A stretch of 64,000 nucleotides of DNA from Thalassotalea sediminis (GCF_030295915.1 NZ_AP027361.1:1-64000); one strand, 5' to 3'; positions 12,842 through 23,529 are shown, numbered from the stretch's first letter. Made by a program: numbers and translations. Notes: a model not told the origin generated them from the letters alone.

Positions 12842-14182
12842 ATGACACATTCGGAAAATTTAATGATGACATTAGCAAGCTTATATCCCTCACATATTGA
12901 AGAATTACAACAGCGTACTAAAAGTGTACTCGCTAGAGAAAATCTGCAAGGTATTGTTATTCACTCTGGTCAAGAGTTAAAGGCATTTCTCGATGACACC
13001 GGTTACCCATTCAAGGTAAACCCTCACTTTAAACACTGGCTTCCTATTATTGACGTACCTAATAGTTGGTTAATCCTTAATGGTGAAGATAAGCCAACAT
13101 TAGTGTATTACCAACCGGTTGATTTTTGGCATAAAGTCATTGCTTTACCTGATGATTATTGGAATGAACATTTTAATATTCAAATGCTTAGCAAGGCGAA
13201 AGATGTTGATAAGCTCTTACCTTATGATAAAAAGGGTTACGCTTATATTGGTGCTCATATTGAAGTTGCACAGGCATTAGGCTTTGAAAACATTAATCCA
13301 GAAGGTGTGTTGAACTATATACATTATCATCGTGCATACAAAACAGCTTATGAGCAAGAATGTTTAAGACGTTCTAACAAACTTGCTGTTGTTGGTCATC
13401 GTGCTGCAGAACAAGCGTTCTTAGCTGGTGCCAGTGAATACGAAATAATGCAAGCGTACTTATTTGCTATGCAATACAGTGAAAATGAAACGCCTTACGG
13501 TAGTATTGTTTGTGTTAATGAGAATGCATCTATCTTGCACTACACGATGCTTGATAAGAATAAGCCTGCTGAGCACCGTTCATTTTTGATTGATGCAGGG
13601 GCGAACTATCATGGTTATGCTTCAGATATTACGCGTACTTACGCTTTTGAGCAAAATAGTTTCGCTGAATTAATAGTCAGAATGGATCAGCTCATGCTAT
13701 CGGCTGTAGATGGATTAAAGCCGGGTGCAAGTTATGTTGATTTACACATTGAAACGCATTTGCAAATCGCCAAAGTATTGAGCGAGTTCAACTTTATAAA
13801 TGCTACACCAGAGTCGGCTTTAGAAGCGGGTATTGTATCGACCTTTTTCCCGCATGGATTAGGTCATCATTTAGGGTTACAAGTGCATGATGTTGGCGGT
13901 TTTATGGCTGATGAACGTGGTACACATGTTAATACACCTGAAGCTCACCCATTCTTACGTACTTCAAGAAAAATAGAGGCTAATCAAGTTTTTACAATTG
14001 AACCAGGTTTGTATTTTATCGATTCATTACTTGAAACCCTAAAACAGTCAAAACATGGCGGTATGGTTAATTGGCAGCAGGTTGATGCAATGCGTCCATT
14101 TGGTGGCATTCGTATTGAAGATAACATTATTGTTCATAAGTCTCATAATGAAAATATGACCCGCGATAGCGGTTTAGATTAA
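12842..14182 (+). CDS. pepQ: Xaa-Pro dipeptidase
   Basis: PepQ hydrolyses dipeptides with C-terminal proline in the cytoplasm using two Mn ions; related enzymes also cleave organophosphates. The 446-residue protein aligns along its length with E. coli PepQ (443), including FKVNPHFKHWLP near 55-65. Metal ligands of the pita-bread fold are visible: the two Asp in LIDAGANYHGYASDITRTY, the His in FPHGLGHHLGLQVHD, and the Glu residues in FTIEPGLYF and GGIRIEDN. It begins the conserved pepQ-yigZ-trkH block. In E. coli this block follows fadBA, which is absent here, where slt precedes it instead. Confidence 0.96.
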   Translation: MTHSENLMMTLASLYPSHIEELQQRTKSVLARENLQGIVIHSGQELKAFLDDTGYPFKVNPHFKHWLPIIDVPNSWLILNGEDKPTLVYYQPVDFWHKVIALPDDYWNEHFNIQMLSKAKDVDKLLPYDKKGYAYIGAHIEVAQALGFENINPEGVLNYIHYHRAYKTAYEQECLRRSNKLAVVGHRAAEQAFLAGASEYEIMQAYLFAMQYSENETPYGSIVCVNENASILHYTMLDKNKPAEHRSFLIDAGANYHGYASDITRTYAFEQNSFAELIVRMDQLMLSAVDGLKPGASYVDLHIETHLQIAKVLSEFNFINATPESALEAGIVSTFFPHGLGHHLGLQVHDVGGFMADERGTHVNTPEAHPFLRTSRKIEANQVFTIEPGLYFIDSLLETLKQSKHGGMVNWQQVDAMRPFGGIRIEDNIIVHKSHNENMTRDSGLD

Positions 14183-14187
14183 TTATT

Positions 14188-14805
14188 GTGTCACAGCCAT
14201 ATCAAATTGCTGCGAGTGAGGTCATTGATGAAATTGAGGTGACTCGCAGCCGCTTTATTTGTTATATCTCGCCTTGTGATTCTCAACAAGCGTTTAAGCA
14301 GTTTTTGAAAGAAATTCAGCTACAGCACCCACAAGCTAATCATCATTGCTATGCGTTTGTTGCAGGCCATCCTCTTGATAGTCAACGTTATGGTTTTTCT
14401 GATGATGGTGAGCCATCAGGTACAGCTGGAAAACCTATGCTTGCAGTTTTACAGGGGAGTGGGGTCGGCGAAGTAGCTGCAATCGTTGTTAGATACTTTG
14501 GTGGCACTAAACTCGGCACTGGAGGCTTACAGCGCGCGTACAGCGCAAGTGTTAGAAGTGCATTGGCGTCGCTCGTTATTGAGACTAAAGTTCCAAAAGT
14601 CTATAAAACCATCGCTTGTCAATATACACAGGTCAATGACATACTGCATTTAGTAAAGCAAGTGGGCGCCGAGGTTATCTCGCAAGATTTTGCTGAAAAC
14701 GTAGATTTGACCTTGGCTATTCCTGAACAAGGTGTAGAATTACTGGTTGAGCAATTGAAAACCCTATCTTCTGGGCAGCTCACACTTAATAACATTAACA
14801 AATAA
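14188..14805 (+). CDS. yigZ: IMPACT/YigZ family protein
   Basis: This protein of 205 residues belongs to the YigZ family. The N-terminal domain matches UPF0029 (IMPACT), with RSRFICYISP, the HHCYAFVAG block and GEPSGTAGKPML, followed by VVRYFGGTKLGTGGLQRAYS. A DUF1949 ferredoxin-like domain follows at about 140-203. The biochemical role in bacteria is unclear, although eukaryotic IMPACT regulates the Gcn2 translation-control kinase. The start is GTG, five bases after the pepQ stop, which gives the expected N-terminus. The order pepQ-yigZ-trkH is the same as in E. coli. Confidence 0.92.
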   Translation: MSQPYQIAASEVIDEIEVTRSRFICYISPCDSQQAFKQFLKEIQLQHPQANHHCYAFVAGHPLDSQRYGFSDDGEPSGTAGKPMLAVLQGSGVGEVAAIVVRYFGGTKLGTGGLQRAYSASVRSALASLVIETKVPKVYKTIACQYTQVNDILHLVKQVGAEVISQDFAENVDLTLAIPEQGVELLVEQLKTLSSGQLTLNNINK

Positions 14806-14820
14806 ATAATAAGAAACGCA

Positions 14821-16272
14821 GTGCAGTATAAAAATATACTCAGAATTTTAGGGTTACTGGTTACGTTACTTAGCGTGACTATGCTTCCTCCTGCCTTAAT
14901 TTCATTACTCTATAGAGATGGTGGTGGTGTTTCTTTTTTACTTTCTTTTCTGTTTTGTTTATTCAGTGGCTTAATGACTTGGTATCCGCTAAGGAGTGAA
15001 AAGGGTGAGTTACGTGCAAGAGAAGGTTTTCTTATTGTTGTTTTATTCTGGACCGTACTTGCGAGCTTTTCTGCTATACCCTTGATGTTACTGGAAATGC
15101 CCAGCTTGTCGATAACCGACGCTTTTTTTGAAGCGTTTTCTGGCTTGACGACTACGGGCGCCACAATATTATCGCAAATAGATGGCTTACCGCATGCTGT
15201 GTTGTGGTATCGACAACAACTTCAGTGGTTAGGGGGTATGGGGATAATTGTCTTAGCGGTTGCTGTATTACCAATGCTAGGTATTGGGGGGATGCAGCTT
15301 TATCGTGCAGAAACGCCAGGTCCAGTAAAAGATTCAAAAATGACCCCACGGATAGCAGATACAGCGAAGCACCTGTGGTATATCTATTTAACCTTAACCA
15401 TTGCTTGCTCAATTAGTTATTGGGCTGCGGGTATGACTCCTTTCGATGCCATATGCCACGCGTTTTCAACTATCGCAATTGGTGGGTTTTCTACGCATGA
15501 TTTAAGTATTGGATACTTTGATAGTCCTTTGATAAACGCTGTTTGTGTTTTATTTTTACTGATTGCAGGCGTGAACTTCGCATTACATTTTGCCGTGTTG
15601 CATAGTAAATCACTTCGTGCTTATTTTTACGATCCAGAGTTCAAAGTATTTATTGCCATCCAATTGGTTTTAACACTCATTTGTGTATCGGTATTGTTAA
15701 GTTATGGAGTTTATCAGTCTGGCTTTGAAGCCTTTGATCAAGCTTTGTTTCAAGCTGTATCCATTAGTACAACTGCAGGGTTCGCGACGACTTCATTTGC
15801 TGATTGGCCAACGTTATTACCAATCCTGCTAATTTTTTCAAGTTTTATCGGTGGGTGTGCAGGTAGTACCGGTGGTGGTATGAAGGTTGTTAGAGTTGTT
15901 TTGTTATATCTTCAAGGCATTCGTGAATTAAATAAGCTTGTGCACCCCAAAGCAATATTTACAATAAAGCTTGGCACAAAGGCGCTGCCAAATCGCGTTG
16001 TTGAAGCTATTTGGGGTTTCTTTGCTGCATATGCCGCGGTATTTGTAATTTGTATGTTGTTGCTGCTTGCTGCTGGCGTAGATGATATTACCGCATTTAC
16101 AGCGGTTGCAGCTTGTTTGAATAACCTAGGCCCTGGTCTTGGTGCTGTAGCCGCTAATTTTTCTTCATTAGGAGACTTTAGTAAGTGGGTACTAATTATC
16201 GCGATGCTCTTTGGCCGTCTTGAGATTTTTACTTTGCTTGTACTATTCACCCCAAGTTTTTGGCGTACTTAG
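14821..16272 (+). CDS. trkH: Trk potassium uptake system, TrkH membrane subunit
   Basis: TrkH is the pore-forming subunit of the Trk K+ transporter, gated by the NAD-binding protein TrkA. The 483-residue length equals E. coli TrkH. Hydrophobic helices run throughout. The four pore-loop filters are recognisable as GLTTTGAT, AIGGFSTH, STTAGFAT and LNNLGPGLG, each carrying the central Gly of the K+ filter. Also seen are GGMGIIVLAVAVLP and GGCAGSTGGGMKV. The start is GTG with only a weak purine run upstream. It converges with trkA on the other strand, so both Trk subunits are neighbours although separately transcribed. Confidence 0.96.
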   Translation: MQYKNILRILGLLVTLLSVTMLPPALISLLYRDGGGVSFLLSFLFCLFSGLMTWYPLRSEKGELRAREGFLIVVLFWTVLASFSAIPLMLLEMPSLSITDAFFEAFSGLTTTGATILSQIDGLPHAVLWYRQQLQWLGGMGIIVLAVAVLPMLGIGGMQLYRAETPGPVKDSKMTPRIADTAKHLWYIYLTLTIACSISYWAAGMTPFDAICHAFSTIAIGGFSTHDLSIGYFDSPLINAVCVLFLLIAGVNFALHFAVLHSKSLRAYFYDPEFKVFIAIQLVLTLICVSVLLSYGVYQSGFEAFDQALFQAVSISTTAGFATTSFADWPTLLPILLIFSSFIGGCAGSTGGGMKVVRVVLLYLQGIRELNKLVHPKAIFTIKLGTKALPNRVVEAIWGFFAAYAAVFVICMLLLLAAGVDDITAFTAVAACLNNLGPGLGAVAANFSSLGDFSKWVLIIAMLFGRLEIFTLLVLFTPSFWRT

Positions 16273-16310
16273 GTTATCTGTATGGTAAGCGGTTGTTGAT
16301 AAATACAACG

Positions 16311-17690
16311 CTAAAAAAATTGTAGCGGATCGACGTAAAATAGCTTTTCAACATCAGAAATATACTTTTTATTTACCAAAAACAAAATAACGTGATCTTC
16401 GGCCTCAATCAGTGTATCTGAATGGGCAATAACAACATCATCATCTCGAACTATAGCGCCAATTGTTGTACCTGGCGGCAGTTTTAATTGTGAAATTGTG
16501 CGACCGACTACTTTTGATGAGCGCTCATTTCCTTTAGCTACGATTTCTATGGCTTCAGCAGCACCGCCCCTAAGGCTGTATACATTGTCGATACTGCCTT
16601 TACGAACATGCGTTAATAATGCTGAAATAGTGGCGTGTTGAGGCGATACGGCAATATCTATATTACTACCGTGAACGAGATCTATATATGCGCTACGCTG
16701 AATGAGCACCATAGCTTTGCGTACGCCGAGTCGTTTTGCTAATAATGAAGACATAATGTTAGCTTCGTCATCATTAGTAACGGCAATAAAAACGTCAAAT
16801 TGATCAATATGCTCTTCTACTAACAACTCTTGATCTGAAGAGTCTCCTGCGAATACTAGTGTGCCATCAAGTTCTGAAGCAAGGTAAGCCGCTCGCTTTG
16901 GAGAATGTTCAATCAATTTAACTTGATGGTTCTTTTCTAATAACCGTGCTAGACCTGCGCCTATATTGCCACCGCCAGCAATCATTATTTTCTTATAAGC
17001 GGGCTCAAGTTTTTGCAATTCATTCATCACGGCTCGAATATGTTTTGTTGCCGCGATAAAGAAAACTTCGTCATCCGCTTCAATTACTGTTGTGCCTAGC
17101 GGACGAATGGGGCGTCCATTTCGGTAGATTGCCGCAACGCGGGTATCTATATTTGGAATGTGTTCTCTTAGTGTTGACAGTGCGTGACCCACGAGTAAGC
17201 CGCCATAATAGGCTTTTACTGCCACTAAACTGACTTTACCGCCGGCAAACTCTAAAACTTGAAGTGCTCCGGGATAATCGATAAGCCTGGCAATGTCTCG
17301 AGTAACTAATTGTTCTGGCGCGATGACATGGTCAACAGGAATGTTTTCTTGTTGGAATAGTTGATCTTGATACCGCAATATTTTTGCAGAGCGAATTCTG
17401 GCAATTTTTGTTGCGGTATTAAATAGCGAGTAACAGATCTGACAAGCGATCATGTTAGTGGCATCATCACTTGTTACAGCGATTACCAATTCGGCATCTT
17501 CTGCACCTGCTTGCTTTAATACCTCTGGATGTGAGCCTTGACCAACAACCACTTGCAAGTCCATGCGATCTTGCAGGTCTCTTAGAATATCCGAATTTGT
17601 GTCAATTAAGGTAATGTCGTTTCTCTCACCGACTAAGTTTTCGGCGAGTGTACCGCCCACTTGACCAGCCCCTATAATGACAATTTTCAT
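16311..17690 (-). CDS. trkA: Trk system potassium uptake protein TrkA
   Basis: TrkA is the cytoplasmic NAD(H)-binding regulator that gates TrkH. The 459-residue protein is a tandem of two RCK units. The first Rossmann fold starts [15 protein letters not shown] (about 3-17), the second [17 protein letters not shown] (about 235-251), each followed by a TrkA_C domain. The acidic residues closing the second strands (LIDTN and LIEHS) fit NAD binding. The gene is last in the def-fmt-rsmB-trkA run, 19 bases after rsmB, the same order as in E. coli. No clear terminator was seen after it. Confidence 0.96.
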   Translation of the reverse strand: MKIVIIGAGQVGGTLAENLVGERNDITLIDTNSDILRDLQDRMDLQVVVGQGSHPEVLKQAGAEDAELVIAVTSDDATNMIACQICYSLFNTATKIARIRSAKILRYQDQLFQQENIPVDHVIAPEQLVTRDIARLIDYPGALQVLEFAGGKVSLVAVKAYYGGLLVGHALSTLREHIPNIDTRVAAIYRNGRPIRPLGTTVIEADDEVFFIAATKHIRAVMNELQKLEPAYKKIMIAGGGNIGAGLARLLEKNHQVKLIEHSPKRAAYLASELDGTLVFAGDSSDQELLVEEHIDQFDVFIAVTNDDEANIMSSLLAKRLGVRKAMVLIQRSAYIDLVHGSNIDIAVSPQHATISALLTHVRKGSIDNVYSLRGGAAEAIEIVAKGNERSSKVVGRTISQLKLPPGTTIGAIVRDDDVVIAHSDTLIEAEDHVILFLVNKKYISDVEKLFYVDPLQFF

Positions 17691-17709
17691 ATGCTATCAA
17701 CCAAAACCA

Positions 17710-19002
17710 TTAAGTGTTGTTATTTTTTTCAAGCTTGGCGTAGTAAAAACCATCCATCGCTTGTTCATTTGGTAATATTTGCCAGCCGATATCTTGCTTC
17801 GTTTGAGCTAAGGGTATCAACTTTGCATCTTCGTTAGTTGCAATAAAGTTTTGTATTTGTTCTTTATTTTCTTCTGGCAGAATACTGCATGTCGCATAAA
17901 GCAAAGTACCACCAGGCTTTAGTAAAGACCATACATTTTTCAAAATTTGTTTCTGAAGTTTAACAAGGTTTTCAATATCTGGTGCTTTACGTAACCACTT
18001 AATATCAGGATGTCTGCGGATAACGCCAGTGCCAGAGCAGGGGGCATCTAAGAGAATACGGTCAAACAGTTTGCCATTCCACCAATCGCTTTTGCTGGCG
18101 TCACCTGCAACGGTTGTAGCACGTAAGGATAGTCGTTGAAGATTCTCTTCAACGCGATCGAGCCGTGTTTGATCAATATCAATTGCGGTAACATCAATGT
18201 TATTTGGCGATATTTCTAGTATATGACAGGTTTTTCCGCCAGGAGCTGCACAACAATCTAATACATGCTCATCTGGCTTTACGGCTAATAGTGCGGCGGC
18301 TTGCTGTGCTGCACCATCTTGTATCGAAACATCTCCATCAAAAAAACCAGGTAATTTGTTAACATCGATAGGGGCTGTTAAACAAATGGCTTTGGAAAAG
18401 TGATCAAGGTGCTTAATCTTAATGTTATTGTCGAGTAATCGTGATTGATATTCATCGACTGTTGTGCGCTTTTGATTGACGCGCAACCACATGGGAGGTT
18501 TTTCCATATTAGCAGAGAGAATTTCTTGCCATGTATTTGGGTAACCCATTTGTAGCTTTTTGATAAACCAGCTAGGGTGATTATATTTAATCGCATCTGG
18601 TTGTGTCGCAGGTATGCTTAACTGCTGTCTTTGGAAATTGCGCAAAACACCATTGATTAAGTTTTTTAGATGAAACTGTTTTAGAGGCTTAGCACCGTTT
18701 ACTGTTTCTGCAACAGCGGCATGATCAGGTATTCGCATGTACTTGAGCTGGTAAATACCGACGAGTATGAGAAAGTGTGCAACGCGTTGCTTTCCTGTAA
18801 GGGGCTTCTCAATTAATTGACGAGTATATGATTCGAGTTCAGGTAGATACCTAAGCACCCCATAACAAATTTCTTGCAGCAATGCTTTATCTTTGCCGTC
18901 AACATGCTCTTGTATGTTTGGCAGTTCATCGGCAAGACTTCTCCCTTTATCAACAACAGCAAAACAGCACTTAGCTGCAAGTGCGCGCACATTTTTTTTC
19001 AT
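17710..19002 (-). CDS. rsmB: 16S rRNA m5C967 methyltransferase RsmB
   Basis: RsmB methylates C967 of 16S rRNA using S-adenosylmethionine. The 430-residue protein matches E. coli RsmB (429). The N-terminal NusB-like RNA-binding domain spans about 1-140. The Rossmann methyltransferase domain holds CCAAPGGKTCHI (SAM loop), DAPCSGTGVIRRHPDIKW with one of the two key Cys, and YATCSILPEENKEQ with the other. The ATG overlaps the fmt stop in an ATGA arrangement, so translation is probably coupled. Confidence 0.96.
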   Translation of the reverse strand: MKKNVRALAAKCCFAVVDKGRSLADELPNIQEHVDGKDKALLQEICYGVLRYLPELESYTRQLIEKPLTGKQRVAHFLILVGIYQLKYMRIPDHAAVAETVNGAKPLKQFHLKNLINGVLRNFQRQQLSIPATQPDAIKYNHPSWFIKKLQMGYPNTWQEILSANMEKPPMWLRVNQKRTTVDEYQSRLLDNNIKIKHLDHFSKAICLTAPIDVNKLPGFFDGDVSIQDGAAQQAAALLAVKPDEHVLDCCAAPGGKTCHILEISPNNIDVTAIDIDQTRLDRVEENLQRLSLRATTVAGDASKSDWWNGKLFDRILLDAPCSGTGVIRRHPDIKWLRKAPDIENLVKLQKQILKNVWSLLKPGGTLLYATCSILPEENKEQIQNFIATNEDAKLIPLAQTKQDIGWQILPNEQAMDGFYYAKLEKNNNT

Positions 19003-19979
19003 CAGTTATCTACGCTCGTACCGTTAATTAAGTTGCCGGCAGTAAACCAAGCCGCGCGAGCATTTAAGATATCTGCAACAGGCATGGCTTTTTTACCGGG
19101 TAATTGAATGTGCTGTAACATTAATCCTTGGTCACTTGTTGCAACTAGAATTCCAGATTTATCTGCCGAAATGATGGTGCCTGGATTCTGTTTTTTACAT
19201 GGCACAGCTTCTGCTTTCCAAACTCTGACACGGTGCTGTTTATCTGCACTTTCATGGTATGTAAATTGCGCCACTGGCCAAGAATTATATGCCCGAACTT
19301 TACGCGCTAACTCCTGTGCGGTTAACTGCCAGTTTAATTCAGCTTCACTTTTATCTAACTTTGCGGCATACGTGGCCAATGCGTCATTTTGTGGTGTTGC
19401 TTTATATTTGCCTGTCGCCATGGTTGCTAATGTATCGATTAACGCATCTGGACCTAATTCAGCAAGTTTTCCATAAATGCTGGCACTAGTATCTTGTTGG
19501 CTAATATCGCAAGTTGCGATATTTAGTATATCTCCCGTATCTAAGCCTTCATTCATTTGCATGATGGTAACACCTGTTTGTGGATCACCACTTTCAACAG
19601 CTCGTTGAATAGGAGCTGCTCCACGCCATTTAGGGAGTATTGAACCATGTACATTAATACAACCTAACTTAGGTGTTTCTAGAATAACTTTAGGTAATAG
19701 CAAGCCATACGCAACAACTACCATGATATCGGCTTGATAATGCGCTAAGGTTTCTTGGTCAGCTTGCTGTTTAAAATTTTCAGGTTGTTCAAGCGTTAGA
19801 CCATGTTCTAGGGCTAGTGCCTTTGTCGCACATGCCGTTAGCTTTTTTCCCCTACCGGCTGGTTTATCAGGAGGGCAGTAAACAGCGACAATCTCATGTT
19901 CCGTTTCTAGTAGCGCCTGTAAATGCTTGGCGGCAAAGTCTGGTGTTCCAGCAAAGATTATTTTTAAGGGTGATGACAT
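19002..19979 (-). CDS. fmt: Methionyl-tRNA formyltransferase
   Basis: Fmt transfers the formyl group of 10-formyl-tetrahydrofolate to initiator Met-tRNA. The 325-residue protein is close to the usual 310-320. The N-terminal Rossmann-like domain begins [20 protein letters not shown] and includes [10 protein letters not shown], the catalytic Asn/His region [22 protein letters not shown], and the Asp in LDTGDIL. The C-terminal OB-like tRNA-binding domain includes RAYNSWPVA and PGTI. It lies 20 bases after def, pairing formylation with deformylation in one transcription unit. Confidence 0.96.
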   Translation of the reverse strand: MSSPLKIIFAGTPDFAAKHLQALLETEHEIVAVYCPPDKPAGRGKKLTACATKALALEHGLTLEQPENFKQQADQETLAHYQADIMVVVAYGLLLPKVILETPKLGCINVHGSILPKWRGAAPIQRAVESGDPQTGVTIMQMNEGLDTGDILNIATCDISQQDTSASIYGKLAELGPDALIDTLATMATGKYKATPQNDALATYAAKLDKSEAELNWQLTAQELARKVRAYNSWPVAQFTYHESADKQHRVRVWKAEAVPCKKQNPGTIISADKSGILVATSDQGLMLQHIQLPGKKAMPVADILNARAAWFTAGNLINGTSVDN

Positions 19980-19999
19980 ACAGTGAAATAGTTCTTCCG

Positions 20000-20512
20000 T
20001 TATTGACGAGCGGCTAAACGAGCTTCTTTTTCTAGCTTCGTTTGAATACGTTTGCGTTTAAGTGGTGATAAATAATCAACGAATAAAACGCCATTTAAAT
20101 GGTCGAGCTCATGTTGAATGCAAATTGCTAATAATTCTTCACCGTCTAATTCAAATTCTTTACCGTCTCGATCAAGTGCGCGAACGGTAACCTGAGTATT
20201 GCGATCTACTTTTGCGTAACACGTAGGTACAGACAAACAACCTTCTTCGTTAACCATTGTTTCATCATTTTTTTTGATAATTTCAGGATTAATGAGTACG
20301 TAAGATTGCTCTTTGTCTTCAGACACATCAATAACAACGATGCGTTTGTGGATGTCTACTTGTGTAGCAGCTAAGCCTACACCATTTTCGGCATACATAG
20401 TTTCAAACATGTCATCAATTATTTTTCTGATCTCGTCGTTTACTTCAGTAACGGGTTCAGCTTTTGTCCTGAGTCTTTCATCAGGGAAAGTTAATACATT
20501 TAATACAGCCAT
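20000..20512 (-). CDS. def: Peptide deformylase
   Basis: Def removes the N-formyl group from nascent proteins and is a metalloenzyme, usually with Fe(II). The 170-residue length matches E. coli Def (169). All three motifs are present: GVGLAATQ near 45-52, EEGCLSVP near 88-95 with the metal Cys, and QHELDHLNG near 132-140 with the two metal His and the catalytic Glu. It is first in the def-fmt-rsmB-trkA run, divergent from the LysM protein across about 115 bases. Confidence 0.97.
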   Translation of the reverse strand: MAVLNVLTFPDERLRTKAEPVTEVNDEIRKIIDDMFETMYAENGVGLAATQVDIHKRIVVIDVSEDKEQSYVLINPEIIKKNDETMVNEEGCLSVPTCYAKVDRNTQVTVRALDRDGKEFELDGEELLAICIQHELDHLNGVLFVDYLSPLKRKRIQTKLEKEARLAARQ

Positions 20513-20628
20513 AATTTTATAAAAGAATTCGCGAAATTTGTTATAGAGTGTTATGTTTCAATTTTAGCCATTAAATTAAATTAATTCGAGTGCTTTGAGT
20601 TAATTACAATAAGAATAGGTGCATTAGT

Positions 20629-21711
20629 ATGATTAAAAGGTCATTAATAACACTAATTTGTTGTTTCTTGCCGTGGAGTTTGTCTGCCGATGAACTTAGG
20701 TTGCTAAAGGATGCTCCTAAATCTTATGTGGTAGTCAAAGGTGATACGTTATGGGATATTTCTGCAAAATTCCTTAAAGATCCATGGCTTTGGCCAAAAC
20801 TTTGGCGAGTTAACCCTGAAATACAAAACCCTCACTTAATTTATCCAGGAGAAGAATTAAACTTAGTTTATGACGCTCAGGGTAGGCCAATGCTTGTAAA
20901 AGGAAAGCCGCGTTTAAAATGGTCGCCAAAAGTTAGAAAGTCGTTGAAAGAACAGAACCCCATCGAAACGATTTCACTAAATACCATCGCACCTTATATC
21001 AATTATAATACCGTGTTATCTGTTGCTGACGTTGAGCAAGGCCCATATGTTCTAGGAAGCGAAGAAGGATATAAAATTTCAGTTGATGGATTTAAGTTAT
21101 ATGTAAATCAAGATCTTCCTGTTGGTCATGCTGTAGCAATTTATGATAAAGAAGATGAAATTTTATCACCAGAAACTGAGGAGGTTTTAGGTTATTACGC
21201 TAAAATTGTTGCAACAGGTAAAGTTGTTCGCGCCGGTGATATGGCTAATAAAGTACCGGCAACAGTTTATGTTGATAATGCATTAAGTGATATTCGCTCG
21301 GGTAACTTTGTTAAAATGATTGATGAACAACAGCTTTTCCCTGCGTTTTTTACTATGCAACCTGTTAATAGCTCAGTGAAAGGGACGATTGTTAAAGCAC
21401 CAAATAAAGTGCGTGAATTCGGCAAATTTGACGTGGTATACATTGACCAGGGTAGCAATAACAATGTTATGCTTGGCGATATTTTATCTATTACGCGTAA
21501 AAGCCCTGAAGTCGTAGAGACAGGGGATGGACCTGTATATATCAGTGATGCATCCAAGTTGCATCGAATGACTGCAGATTCAGATTACAACATGCCAGAA
21601 GAAGCCATTGGTAAGTTGATGGTGTTCAAAGTTTTTGAAAATGTCAGTATGGCGTTGGTATTGGGATCTGAAAAACCGATACGATTAAGCGACAATGTTG
21701 CCGCTCCCTAG
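20629..21711 (+). CDS. Secreted LysM-domain protein
   Basis: This 360-residue protein has a signal peptide (about 1-20, ending LSA). A LysM domain follows at about 33-80, with YVVVKGDTLWDISAKFL, WPKLWRVNPEIQNPHLIYPGEEL and LNLVY. LysM domains bind GlcNAc in peptidoglycan, so the protein is probably periplasmic and wall-bound. The remaining 270 residues are beta-rich with no catalytic motif I recognise. LysM genes sit at this position before dprA in many Gammaproteobacteria. The divergent location opposite def and the 27-base gap to dprA suggest cotranscription with dprA-smg. Its exact role is unknown. Confidence 0.85.
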   Translation: MIKRSLITLICCFLPWSLSADELRLLKDAPKSYVVVKGDTLWDISAKFLKDPWLWPKLWRVNPEIQNPHLIYPGEELNLVYDAQGRPMLVKGKPRLKWSPKVRKSLKEQNPIETISLNTIAPYINYNTVLSVADVEQGPYVLGSEEGYKISVDGFKLYVNQDLPVGHAVAIYDKEDEILSPETEEVLGYYAKIVATGKVVRAGDMANKVPATVYVDNALSDIRSGNFVKMIDEQQLFPAFFTMQPVNSSVKGTIVKAPNKVREFGKFDVVYIDQGSNNNVMLGDILSITRKSPEVVETGDGPVYISDASKLHRMTADSDYNMPEEAIGKLMVFKVFENVSMALVLGSEKPIRLSDNVAAP

Positions 21712-21738
21712 TTAGTTACGTTTATCACAAGGAATTGA

Positions 21739-22881
21739 TTGTGCATCATGGAAGAGCGCAAAAATGTGACGGTGTTTACTAACCGTGAGATAGCTTGTTG
21801 GTTAGCATTAAAACTAATACCGAGACTCGCGGTTAGAAAAAAGCTTGCCTTGGTTGAGCGATTCTCAATTGAAGCATTATTTAATGACCCGCCAGAACAA
21901 AAGGTGCTTGGTGTATCTGAAAAGCAATATCGTGCAATAGTAAATCCTGACTGGCAATTTATTGATCAAATTATTCATGCATGTCAAGCGGCAGGAGCAC
22001 GCATTGTGCACTATCAAGATCATGATTATCCACCATTATTAAAAGAAATTTATGATCCGCCCGTAGTGTTATTTGTTAAAGGGGATAGTGCCTTATTAGC
22101 TCGACCTCAAATTGCCATTATTGGCAGTCGCAATACCAGTGTTTATGGCGCTGAACATGCCTTTGAGATTTCAAAGCAATTGGCAAGTACACATTTAGTT
22201 ATCACGAGTGGATTGGCGCTAGGAGTTGATGCGAAAGCACATATCGGTGCTATAGCCATACAAAAACCCACTATTGCGGTAATAGCAACTGGTATAGATA
22301 TTATTTATCCAGCACGTCATAAATCGTTAATGAATAATCTATTAGAGGCCGGTGGTGCTGTTGTTAGTGAATTATTACCTGGCGTTAAGCCCAAGCCTGG
22401 GCTGTTTCCTAAGCGCAATCGTATTATTAGTGGGTTGTCTTTAGGGGTGCTTGTTGTTGAAGCAACAGAGAAAAGTGGTTCATTAGTCACAGCACGTTGT
22501 GCTATGGAGCAAAATAGGGAAATGTTTGCTTTGCCTGGCAGTGTGATTAATCCGCAAAGTAAGGGCTGCCATCAGTTAATAAAACAGGGAGCTAAGTTAA
22601 TAGAGAATGCGGCCGATATTATAGAAGAGTTTCCATTTCTTGAAAAAAATGAACTAAACTTAATAAAAAACAATGACAAGGAGAAGCAGGCAAAAAAAAG
22701 TTGTCAACAGGGCTTGTCTAACGATCCATTGTTAGCTAGTGTGGGATATGAAATCACACCCGTAGATAAAGTGGTTTCTCGGAGTAAACTACCCACAGAT
22801 GTAGTGCTAACCCGATTGATGATGCTCGAGCTTAGAGGTCTGGTAACTGCGGTGCCAGGTGGCTACCTTAAACTTAAATAG
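21739..22881 (+). CDS. dprA: DNA processing protein DprA (Smf)
   Basis: DprA binds incoming single-stranded DNA and loads RecA during natural transformation. It has 380 residues. The Rossmann-like core contains IAIIGSRNTSVYG, TSGLALGVDAKAH, GIDIIYPARH and FPKRNRIISGLSLGVLVVEAT, all family landmarks. A C-terminal winged-helix region (about 320-380) resembles the DML1/Z-DNA-like domain. The start is uncertain. TTG at 21739 is 5 bases after an AAGGA ribosome-binding site, whereas the ATG at 21748 would be 14 bases away. It is followed by smg after 9 bases, as in E. coli. Natural competence is not shown by this gene alone. Confidence 0.94.
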   Translation: MCIMEERKNVTVFTNREIACWLALKLIPRLAVRKKLALVERFSIEALFNDPPEQKVLGVSEKQYRAIVNPDWQFIDQIIHACQAAGARIVHYQDHDYPPLLKEIYDPPVVLFVKGDSALLARPQIAIIGSRNTSVYGAEHAFEISKQLASTHLVITSGLALGVDAKAHIGAIAIQKPTIAVIATGIDIIYPARHKSLMNNLLEAGGAVVSELLPGVKPKPGLFPKRNRIISGLSLGVLVVEATEKSGSLVTARCAMEQNREMFALPGSVINPQSKGCHQLIKQGAKLIENAADIIEEFPFLEKNELNLIKNNDKEKQAKKSCQQGLSNDPLLASVGYEITPVDKVVSRSKLPTDVVLTRLMMLELRGLVTAVPGGYLKLK

Positions 22882-22890
22882 GGGCTGGTT

Positions 22891-23364
22891 ATGTTTGATA
22901 TCTTGATGTACCTTTTTGAGAATTATATTCATAGTGATGCAGAGGTTATGGTTGACCACGATATCCTCACTGATGAATTAACCCGTGCTGGTTTCCACCA
23001 AGATGAAATTTATAAAGCGTTAACATGGTTGGAAAAATTAGCTGCCTTACAAGATACTGACGCGTATCCTTATTTTAAACGCGATGCAAAACCGTCATTT
23101 CGTATTTACACTGAAGAAGAAAAACAATTACTTGATAAAGATTGTCGAGGTTTTTTATTGTTTCTTGAGCAGGTAAATGTTTTAGACTTTACTACGCGAG
23201 AAATGGTCGTTGACCGTGTAATGGAATTAGATACAAAGTACTTTACCTTAGATGACTTAAAGTGGGTTATTCTTATGGTGCTATTTAATGTGCCAGGAAA
23301 GGAAAGTGCTTACTCGCAAATGGAAGATCTTATTTTTGACGAACAAGAAGGACCGCTGCACTAA
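22891..23364 (+). CDS. smg: Smg family protein (DUF494)
   Basis: Smg is a conserved small cytoplasmic protein of unknown function. The 157-residue length equals that of E. coli Smg. Family features include [19 protein letters not shown] at the start, the middle [19 protein letters not shown] and the ending [15 protein letters not shown] acidic tail. The gene starts 9 bases after dprA with GGGGCTGG as ribosome-binding site, so it is cotranscribed. In E. coli it is followed directly by yrdD, whereas here arfB and other genes intervene. Confidence 0.92.
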   Translation: MFDILMYLFENYIHSDAEVMVDHDILTDELTRAGFHQDEIYKALTWLEKLAALQDTDAYPYFKRDAKPSFRIYTEEEKQLLDKDCRGFLLFLEQVNVLDFTTREMVVDRVMELDTKYFTLDDLKWVILMVLFNVPGKESAYSQMEDLIFDEQEGPLH

Positions 23365-23398
23365 ACTTGCAGTATTAGCTTGAAAGGTTCGTTTATCT

Positions 23399-23424
23399 AA
23401 GTGCTCTAATAAAATAGGGCGCTT
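23399..23424 (+). terminator. Possible hairpin after smg
   Basis: The arms AAGTGCTC and GGGCGCTT pair (including two G-U pairs) around a 10-base AT loop, 35 bases after the smg stop. Only a weak T-rich stretch follows, so this is a tentative terminator. Confidence 0.4.
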
Positions 23425-23529
23425 AAAGACTAGTTTTCTCTTTTATTTCTCTTTTTATTCAACAAATAGACTTGCTGACGTTACACATGATCGAGATAAT
23501 ATTTGTAATGGTATAGACGAGAGTTTTAT

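Noticed and set aside
16285..16313. Hairpin between trkH and trkA as a terminator
   Set aside because: The stem has a bulge and no T run follows on either strand.
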